Assembly: GCA_039029935.1 (NCBI GenBank)
Contig: JBCCFC010000251.1
Location: 1 to 12,784 of the forward strand
Source of the DNA: G039029935 sp039029935
GTDB lineage: Bacteria > Chloroflexota > Anaerolineae > Caldilineales > Caldilineaceae
Length of the DNA stretch: 12,784 bases
Reading direction: 5' to 3'
In this document: positions 7,538-12,784 of the stretch, in pieces
How the letters are laid out: every line of letters begins with the position of its first letter
Numbering within the stretch: position 1 is the stretch's first letter
The notes under the pieces: model-generated
What the model was told of the DNA's origin: nothing
The model's database searches: none
The model's input: only the letters and a program-made list of their open reading frames with translations
Made by a program: the position numbers and the translations under genes

Positions 7538-8428
7538 CTAATAATTCATCGCACGCGACACCCGTTTGCCATCTTTCATCATATGACACGTACACCCATT
7601 CATGCCATACAAATTCAGTGCGTGTAGCTGTTTCCTCAGCGATTTGAGCGGTAAATCTACTAACATGCCTTTGACGCCCCAGCCAAAACAGTTGATGCTG
7701 ATGGAAGGGGTCAACGCCCTGATATAGTGCCACCACCCATACGGGATGTACAACAGCTCACCGGGACCGAGTACGGTATATTGAGATTTTGATTCATCAA
7801 AGAGTGGATAGGTCTCGGTGTCATAATCATCCACATCCACGCTGCTCAACACACTGCCTGCATCAAACTTTTTGCTGGGATACATCATCCTGTTATGTTT
7901 GGGCGAGACGAGTTTGACCAATTTTCTGCCTTGGACCTGCGCAAACAGATTGTCGGCCAAATCCGCATGATAGCTCGCCACCGTGTTTTCTGGACCAATC
8001 CAGCCATTGATCCTCGTTTTGACTGTGTTGGATGTGATCAACCCAAAATCAACATCCTCTTGCAATGCGGGAAAGTTCTGGAATATATTAAAATCTGCCA
8101 AATAAGCAATGTGTTTTGAGTCCCTTGTGCCCCTCCCTTCCATCAAATCATCCACATATTTTCCAAATTCAACTTGCTGAAAACGGGATGAAGGGTCCAG
8201 CACAATATCACCCACCTCCGCATACATGGATGGGTCTTCGGGGACCAGTGTCTTGAAAAAGGACAGGGACCACTTTTGCATTGCAGGCCACTCCTGCATC
8301 GTATCAGTAATAACAACGGGCTTCTTTGAACGCATATATTGACGATAGAATGACTCGGCGTCTATCGTCGAAATACGCTCGATTTCGACAGCATCAGCAT
8401 CTATAAATTGCTCGACTGTTTGGCTCAT
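7538..8428 (-). CDS. JmjC/cupin-8-like Fe(II)/2-oxoglutarate-dependent oxygenase
   Basis: A 296-residue cytoplasmic protein of the cupin-like JmjC (factor-inhibiting-HIF type) group, whose members hydroxylate protein or small-molecule substrates using Fe(II), O2 and 2-oxoglutarate. Seen: the early motif KPVVITDTMQEWPA (36-49), typical of these proteins; the iron triad H154-x-D156 (SYHADLADN) and distal H234 (IPYGWWHYIRAL); and K169/K172 in GRKLVKLVSP, where the 2-oxoglutarate-binding lysine is expected. The full catalytic set therefore looks intact. A short basic tail ends with a CTCH cluster (C279, C281, H282), not part of the core fold. The ATG overlaps the stop of the P-type ATPase gene by four bases (ATGA), with AAAGGA about 9 nt upstream, so translation is probably coupled. 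The substrate is unknown; the neighbouring radical SAM enzyme suggests a shared modification pathway. Confidence 0.88.
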   Translation of the reverse strand: MSQTVEQFIDADAVEIERISTIDAESFYRQYMRSKKPVVITDTMQEWPAMQKWSLSFFKTLVPEDPSMYAEVGDIVLDPSSRFQQVEFGKYVDDLMEGRGTRDSKHIAYLADFNIFQNFPALQEDVDFGLITSNTVKTRINGWIGPENTVASYHADLADNLFAQVQGRKLVKLVSPKHNRMMYPSKKFDAGSVLSSVDVDDYDTETYPLFDESKSQYTVLGPGELLYIPYGWWHYIRALTPSISINCFGWGVKGMLVDLPLKSLRKQLHALNLYGMNGCTCHMMKDGKRVSRAMNY

Positions 8429-10482
8429 GTTTGGTTTCCTTTCTTGGTTTGTAGCATCGGTGACATGGCATTCATCATGCTGAGAAATACGCTTGCATTG
8501 GCAAGGAGAATGGCCGTGACAAGCCCAAAATGAAAGAGATAAATGCCGCTGACCACAATGATGTTGGATGAGACGGCGATGGCAACATTTCTGTTCATAT
8601 TGCGACGTAAATCGTCGGCGATTGCGAAGAGGCTTGCCAGTTGGTTGAGGCTCTGATCCATCAAAATGATTTGCGCGGTATCTGTGGCGATGGCCGATGA
8701 GCCACTCAGCGAGATGGATACATTGGCCTGTTTTAACGCTATGGCATCATTAATGCCATCACCCACATAACAGACCGATTTGCCCTCTTGTTGAAGTTGC
8801 GCAATCAACTTGGCTTTTTCTTCAGGCAATGTCTCGGCAAAGTAGCGTTCAATCCCCAACATCTGTGCCAAGTTGCGTGTGGGTTGTTCATGATCGCCAG
8901 AGATGATGGCAAGTGACAACCCACGTTGGCGCAGTTGATCAATGACCTCGGCCGCCTCTGGGCGTATGGTCGCATGTAATTCGATGACACCCGCCAACGT
9001 TGCATCGACGGCGACATACACATAGGAATGCCCTTGGGTATACCCTTCCTCTATCAACGGTTTTATCTCAGACGGTATCGCAATATCTTTGCTCTGCATA
9101 AACCGCGCACTACCTACGCAAATATACTGCCCCTCGCTCTGGACCTCGATGCCATAACCCATTGTATAAGCAGTATCACCAGAATCATCCGCAGAGGGCA
9201 ATGTCAACCCCCGTTGACGAGCCTCTGCTAAAATTGCTAGGGCAATGGGGTGGGTCTGTTTGTGTTCAGCAACAGCGGCGTGTAGGATCAGTTCATCCTC
9301 AGACAGACCATTCAAGAGATAAAGCCGATCAACATGCGGCTGCTCCAGCGTCAGTGTCCCTGTTTTATCAAAAACAACCGTATCGACTTGGGTCAGCAAC
9401 TCGAGCGCGCGGCCATCTTTGACCAAGATGCCATGTCGCGAGGCAAGTCGTAAAAAATTGAGGATGCTGAGGGGCCCACTGATACGAAGATCGTAGCCAA
9501 AGTTGGCATGTAAAATGCTGATTGCGCTGACCGCCCCCATCATAGGAAGCGTTAGCGCGCTCATGGCAAGCGACAGATAGGCATAGCGATTGCCAAGCTC
9601 CTCAGCACGAAGTTGAGTTGATGATTTGAAATCAACCGTGTGATTCAGAATATGCTCAATTTGGGCAGCAACGGTATTCTCACCAGCCTGTTCGACAGCG
9701 ATAGAAATCCGCCCCGCAAGGACAATCGTGGAGGCCATGACACGATCTCTCTCACCCTTGTCAGCGGGCTGTGATTCTCCGGTCAACATATGTTGGTCAA
9801 TGCTGGCAATACCGTCAATCACTACACCATCAATCGGTACAACCTCACCCGCATTGACAATCACCACGTCACCAACCTGTAAGGTTTCGGTCGACACCTC
9901 AATCTCTTCTTCTCCATGCTGAATCCAGACAGAACGTGGTTGATTGCCAAAGACTTCAAGCAGACTTGATTTTGATTGGTCCTCTGTTTTCGAGATTAAC
10001 TTCTGGCTGACAAAACGCATAAAGGCATCTGTGGACATGGCAACAAAGCGCCCGATAGAGAGTGTCCCCAGAATCAACACGCCATCGACAGTGGTCATGG
10101 TCAGTCGTTCGCTGATCGTCTCTTTCTCTCGGAATTCTTGAAATGCTTGGCGCAGGATAGGCACAACAATCCAGAGAATGGGGAAAACGCTCAGCGCACC
10201 CAAGAGTGGATAGCCAAATTGACTGACGGTTGCTAATCCCAACGCAGATGCCGAAATAGCCAGTTGTCGATCAACCGGACTGACAACGGGACTTCCTGAC
10301 CCCTCTACAAGTCCTTCCTGTATGGCTATAACAGGTGCGTCTACAGGATTCTGTCTATTACTCCCTTCCATCAAACATGAAACCAGCTTTGGGGAACCAC
10401 GTTTTTTTCGGTTTGTGTATACTTGGTACGCCTGCGCCGTTGCGTATAGCAGAGAACCTGTCAAAGCCAATTCCACTAGCAT
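8425..10482 (-). CDS. P1B-like (heavy-metal-type) P-type ATPase lacking the CPC transport motif
   Basis: An integral-membrane cation-pump-type ATPase, 685 residues. The catalytic core is complete: actuator motif LTGES (233-237), phosphorylated D372 in DKTGTLT, the P1B-specific HP dipeptide H411-P412, and GDGIND (574-579). Hydrophobic segments lie near 3-22, 72-112 (two), 131-150, 301-345 (two) and 632-674 (two). There is no N-terminal HMA domain with CxxC. Aligning the helix before the phosphorylation site by the HGI and terminal P landmarks, the CPC of copper/zinc/cadmium pumps falls on F328-G329-Y330 (positions 9493-9501), and the usual LATP reads ISGP. Metal specificity therefore cannot be inferred and the transported substrate may differ. 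The start has GGGGGA about 6 nt upstream. The radical SAM gene ends 41 bp before it and the dioxygenase gene overlaps its stop by 4 bp, so all three are likely one transcript. Confidence 0.9.
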   Translation of the reverse strand: MLVELALTGSLLYATAQAYQVYTNRKKRGSPKLVSCLMEGSNRQNPVDAPVIAIQEGLVEGSGSPVVSPVDRQLAISASALGLATVSQFGYPLLGALSVFPILWIVVPILRQAFQEFREKETISERLTMTTVDGVLILGTLSIGRFVAMSTDAFMRFVSQKLISKTEDQSKSSLLEVFGNQPRSVWIQHGEEEIEVSTETLQVGDVVIVNAGEVVPIDGVVIDGIASIDQHMLTGESQPADKGERDRVMASTIVLAGRISIAVEQAGENTVAAQIEHILNHTVDFKSSTQLRAEELGNRYAYLSLAMSALTLPMMGAVSAISILHANFGYDLRISGPLSILNFLRLASRHGILVKDGRALELLTQVDTVVFDKTGTLTLEQPHVDRLYLLNGLSEDELILHAAVAEHKQTHPIALAILAEARQRGLTLPSADDSGDTAYTMGYGIEVQSEGQYICVGSARFMQSKDIAIPSEIKPLIEEGYTQGHSYVYVAVDATLAGVIELHATIRPEAAEVIDQLRQRGLSLAIISGDHEQPTRNLAQMLGIERYFAETLPEEKAKLIAQLQQEGKSVCYVGDGINDAIALKQANVSISLSGSSAIATDTAQIILMDQSLNQLASLFAIADDLRRNMNRNVAIAVSSNIIVVSGIYLFHFGLVTAILLANASVFLSMMNAMSPMLQTKKGNQT

Positions 10483-10523
10483 TCGCTATCCCCCACAGAA
10501 CGATGAATGGTGTATCATCCACT

Positions 10524-11999
10524 TTAGGCCGCAATCCTCTCACCATAGGCGCCAAACTCCTGCCTTGAAAAGTCATAGTTCGCCCTCGCTTTTGCGACCG
10601 ACGCTGCCTTGCTACCCAGAATATCGGCAAAGTTCCTGACTCCTTCTAAAAATACGTCATACGCCTGTTCCGCCGTTGTATGTTCGGAGTCAAAGACGGG
10701 CGCCAGCTCCTCATGATATAGATCATATTTCTTATGATGTAGTTTCATCCCATATTGCTCTGGGTGGCTAAAATAGGATGTGCCTGGATAAGGAACAAAG
10801 ACCGATAGATAGGAAGCTGTAAGTAAATCAGCATCAATCCATGTGCAGATTTGGTCGAGGGATTTCCTCATTGTGCTGACCGTTTCATTGGGCAGACCAA
10901 CAATCATAAAGGTACAGGTGGGCAGCCCCTCATCGCGCAACCTCCTCAATGTATCTTCGATTTCGGCCAGTTTTGTGCGTTGTTTCACAAGGTTTTGGCT
11001 ATCTTGACTGATGGACTCAAGTCCAATCTCTAGCCATCGACAACCACTCTCATACAGTGCCTTGGGTAGACGCGGGTCTTGTAACCGATTCAGCCTCGTC
11101 TGGCAGTCATAGTGGATATCCCCTTCAGCCTTGAGTGCTGCACACATATCTAACGTGCGTTGGGTATGGAGTGTGAATGTCTCGTCGCCAAAGTAGACAT
11201 GGTGATGGTTGCCATAATGTTGCCTATAGGCGCGGATTTCATTCAATACACGGTCAATCGGAAAATAGAACGGTTTCATCCCAATCGTCTGGATGGTGCA
11301 GAAGGAACAGGTGTATGGACAACCCAAAGAGTAGTTTTCGCGGATATAGCGGATATTCTCACCCGCAGAGGATGGGAACAAATCAACTTCTGGAAATGGC
11401 AGGTCCTCGACGGGCATGTATGGATATTTGATCCCTGTGGAAACAATATCGCCATGCGCAGTTTCATAGGTCAGATTGCCCACGTTATCAAGTTTGGTCT
11501 TGTCTTTGAGTGCGTTGAGAAGCGCAGGCAGAGCATACTCCCCACGATCCGTCACCACATAATCCACACAAGCTTCCTGCACCACCTCTTCATGCATGGG
11601 TGTCGCCACAACACCGCCAAAGATGGTGGTGCTATTTGGATTCAACTCTTTGATCATCTCCGCAATCTGCAACGCTTGTGGCAAATTGGGCGTCATGGGC
11701 GAAAAGAGATACACATCGCCGGGGTGTGCTTTGAGCGTGTTATAGATTTGCTCCGTATCAATGCCATCTACAATGCCACAGTCGGTGTAAAAGTCGAGTG
11801 CCTCCATCGACCTAAAGCCTTGGTCATATAAAACGCCCCCTAGCCAAGTAACCCAGTGGGGCAGCTCCCACAGATATTTCTTGAGTGGCCGAGCATATGG
11901 ATGGAAATCGTAGTATCGCTCATCAAAGTTCGCCCAATATCGGCCACGCTCGGGAACGATCCTGTGCGGCATTGGTGTGTGTATAAATATAATATGCAT
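10524..11999 (-). CDS. B12-binding-domain-type radical SAM enzyme
   Basis: A 491-residue cytoplasmic enzyme predicted to cleave S-adenosylmethionine with a [4Fe-4S] cluster. The N-terminal half (about 1-180) has the Rossmann-like layout of cobalamin-binding domains (VYLFSPMTPN, TIFGGVVATPMHEE, VVTDRGE), but I see no DxHxxG cobalamin-ligand motif, so base-off B12 binding is uncertain. The radical SAM barrel carries the cluster cysteines C227, C231 and C234 (CxxxCxxC), GDET at 271-274 and the EIGLES strand at 324-329. Length matches the family. I start at 11999 because AAAGGG lies 7 nt upstream; the same frame continues to a GTG at 12125, but that extension overlaps a promoter and the shared 49-bp element and has no family similarity. 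It heads a probable operon with the P-type ATPase and the dioxygenase. Possible chemistry: methylation or other C-H modification; substrate unknown. Confidence 0.88.
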   Translation of the reverse strand: MHIIFIHTPMPHRIVPERGRYWANFDERYYDFHPYARPLKKYLWELPHWVTWLGGVLYDQGFRSMEALDFYTDCGIVDGIDTEQIYNTLKAHPGDVYLFSPMTPNLPQALQIAEMIKELNPNSTTIFGGVVATPMHEEVVQEACVDYVVTDRGEYALPALLNALKDKTKLDNVGNLTYETAHGDIVSTGIKYPYMPVEDLPFPEVDLFPSSAGENIRYIRENYSLGCPYTCSFCTIQTIGMKPFYFPIDRVLNEIRAYRQHYGNHHHVYFGDETFTLHTQRTLDMCAALKAEGDIHYDCQTRLNRLQDPRLPKALYESGCRWLEIGLESISQDSQNLVKQRTKLAEIEDTLRRLRDEGLPTCTFMIVGLPNETVSTMRKSLDQICTWIDADLLTASYLSVFVPYPGTSYFSHPEQYGMKLHHKKYDLYHEELAPVFDSEHTTAEQAYDVFLEGVRNFADILGSKAASVAKARANYDFSRQEFGAYGERIAA

Positions 12000-12092
12000 A
12001 GTTGACCCTTTAATCCTAAAAAAATGGTACAAATTCAAGAACTGATTTTGTAGATTGCATCGACTTTTCGTTAAATGTGGTTCGTTGTCAAA

Positions 12093-12121
12093 AACATAGC
12101 AGATAGGGCAACGTTTGTCTG
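12093..12121 (-). promoter_or_regulatory. putative promoter of the radical SAM operon
   Basis: On the minus strand CAGACA (12116-12121) and TATGTT (12093-12098) are separated by 17 bp. The -35 lies inside the edge of the 49-bp repeat. The spacing to the repeat is identical to that of the promoter of the small upstream gene. The -35 is weak against TTGACA (4 of 6), consistent with a promoter that needs an activator bound at the adjacent repeat. Confidence 0.5.
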
Positions 12122-12160
12122 TCACGATCCGTCGAACTTTTTGTCACGATTCGTTGATAT
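12112..12160 (-). repeat. 49-bp upstream element, copy A (two 16-bp direct repeats)
   Basis: This copy matches 12722-12770 at 46 of 49 positions, differing at 12133, 12151 and 12152. On the minus strand it contains TCRACGRATCGTGACA twice, 6 bp apart, so the units repeat every 22 bp, about two helical turns. It ends across the -35 of the radical SAM promoter and lies about 113 bp from that gene's ATG. It looks like a paired binding site for a transcription factor, placed as for an activator. Confidence 0.85.
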
Positions 12161-12175
12161 TTAACCGTTGGTTGT

Positions 12176-12610
12176 TTACCGTGAGTTTTGCTCAAGCAAT
12201 TGACCCAGCATTGCAATGACTTGTTTTGGTAAAGCCTTGGTCAACAAAAAGACATTCGGTTCATTTTGACACATCCTTATCTGCTCATTCGACTCATCCG
12301 CTAAAATCAATAGACGCGCCATCGGCCAGTGTTGTTGGATGGTCTGTATTTGTGTGTCAAGAGATTCAGTACTCGATTCAGTACTCGATTTAATGGTCGA
12401 TTGATTGGTTGAGTTGTCCATCGTCGCAAGAATGACCAGATCCTGCTCAAGGCAAAAACCAAGTGATGAAACATCCGTTGTACATGTCACAGACGTAACT
12501 TGCCCAACGGCCTGTAACCAGAGACTCAACACATTTTGCTGCCAAATTGGTCCCACAATGGCAACACGCATGTTTGCTGGGTTGCTCAGTTGTGTTTGGT
12601 CGTTTGTCAT
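12176..12610 (-). CDS. small degenerate receiver-like (pseudo-REC) protein
   Basis: A 144-residue protein with no output domain. The pattern MRVAIVGP (14-21), DLVILATM (57-64), ARLLILAD (98-105) and NVFLLTKAL (119-127) follows the strand order of a response-regulator receiver domain. Key residues are missing: the acidic pair is G20-P21 and the phosphoacceptor position is A62, while the conserved lysine (K125) is kept. It is therefore probably a phosphorylation-independent pseudo-receiver, if the assignment is right. A Ser/Thr-rich insert (about 66-86) contains a 12-bp tandem duplication giving SSTE twice. The start at 12610 has AGGGAA about 8 nt upstream; an internal ATG (residue 14) has no comparable site. 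It shares its upstream 49-bp element with the radical SAM gene 177 bp downstream and may act with or regulate that operon. Confidence 0.7.
   Translation of the reverse strand: MTNDQTQLSNPANMRVAIVGPIWQQNVLSLWLQAVGQVTSVTCTTDVSSLGFCLEQDLVILATMDNSTNQSTIKSSTESSTESLDTQIQTIQQHWPMARLLILADESNEQIRMCQNEPNVFLLTKALPKQVIAMLGQLLEQNSR
12363..12386. repeat. 12-bp tandem duplication inside the pseudo-receiver gene
   Basis: GATTCAGTACTC occurs twice back to back (12363-12374 and 12375-12386), followed by a further GATT. It is in frame and adds one SSTE unit, so length variation by slippage would keep the frame. Confidence 0.9.
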
Positions 12611-12652
12611 TGGGCATTCCCTATTGATGAACGTTGGTTAGATCAATTGTGT

Positions 12653-12680
12653 GAATGATTGAAAATGATTGAAAATGATT
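12653..12680. repeat. short tandem repeat in the leader of the pseudo-receiver gene
   Basis: GAAAATGATT occurs twice in tandem (12661-12670, 12671-12680), preceded by a shortened unit GAATGATT (12653-12660). It lies between the putative promoter and the ATG at 12610, in the presumed untranslated leader. It may be only low-complexity slippage. Confidence 0.85.
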
Positions 12681-12702
12681 GTGTCTGTTGTGTTTCATTC
12701 AG

Positions 12703-12731
12703 AGTATAGCGGGCGGGGAGGCGTTTGTCTG
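12703..12731 (-). promoter_or_regulatory. putative promoter of the pseudo-receiver gene
   Basis: On the minus strand CAGACA (12726-12731) and TATACT (12703-12708) are separated by 17 bp, the same arrangement as at the radical SAM operon. The sequence just before the -10 is GC in both promoters. The leader to the ATG at 12610 would be about 85 nt, similar to the other promoter. Confidence 0.5.
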
Positions 12732-12770
12732 TCACGATCCGTTGAACTTTTTGTCACGATCTGTTGATAT
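12722..12770 (-). repeat. 49-bp upstream element, copy B (two 16-bp direct repeats)
   Basis: The second copy of the element at 12112-12160, 46/49 identical, with sequence diverging immediately on both sides. It lies about 112 bp from the ATG of the pseudo-receiver gene, with its downstream edge over the -35. Conservation confined to the element and its fixed distance to the promoter argue for a regulatory site over a chance duplication. Confidence 0.85.
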
Positions 12771-12784
12771 GTGGATGCTGAACA

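Noticed and set aside
11160..11831. Plus-strand 223-codon frame opposite the radical SAM gene
   Set aside because: It is fully antisense to a well-supported coding sequence, with no recognisable motif.
12000..12125. N-terminal extension of the radical SAM gene from a GTG at 12125, including CPIC and other cysteines
   Set aside because: The extension overlaps the promoter and the 49-bp element, has no ribosome binding site, and the ATG at 11999 has a clear one.

Overview
The window is a gene-dense bacterial segment of moderate GC content. Genes are compact, with clear AGGAG-type ribosome binding sites and 1-4 nt start/stop overlaps. Multi-domain hybrid kinases, a REC-LuxR regulator and an AAA-nuclease ATPase are common in large-genome environmental bacteria such as Chloroflexota, cyanobacteria and filamentous gammaproteobacteria. 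No rRNA or other phylogenetic marker is present, so I do not assign a phylum. There is no tRNA, CRISPR array or recognisable transposon.

Layout, left to right. (1) Positions 1-624: an SDR oxidoreductase on the minus strand, cut by a perfect 28-bp inverted repeat at the very edge. The plus strand of the first ~50 bases encodes the true continuation of the same protein, so the edge is a fold-back junction, most likely an assembly or amplification chimera. (2) 751-5238: a two-component operon on the minus strand. It has a hybrid histidine kinase with about eight N-terminal membrane segments and a nidogen-like beta-rich sensor domain, then a REC-LuxR response regulator, then a strong intrinsic terminator. 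(3) 5239-5601: a divergent intergenic region with a plausible kinase promoter. (4) 5602-7359: a plus-strand AAA-type ATPase fused to a PD-(D/E)XK nuclease-like domain. (5) 7426-12784: a minus-strand locus. In transcription order it holds a degenerate receiver-like small protein, a B12-type radical SAM enzyme, a P1B-like P-type ATPase without the CPC metal motif, and a JmjC/cupin-like Fe(II) dioxygenase. An intrinsic terminator ends it.

The most interesting region is (5). A 49-bp element (46/49 identical), itself two 16-bp direct repeats set 22 bp apart, lies about 112 bp upstream of both the small protein gene and the radical SAM gene. Each copy abuts a -35/-10 pair at the same spacing, which suggests two co-regulated promoters under one activator. 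The radical SAM enzyme, the atypical P-type ATPase and the dioxygenase are tightly linked (41-nt gap, then a 4-nt overlap) and may form an undescribed pathway. Its substrate cannot be read from the sequence.
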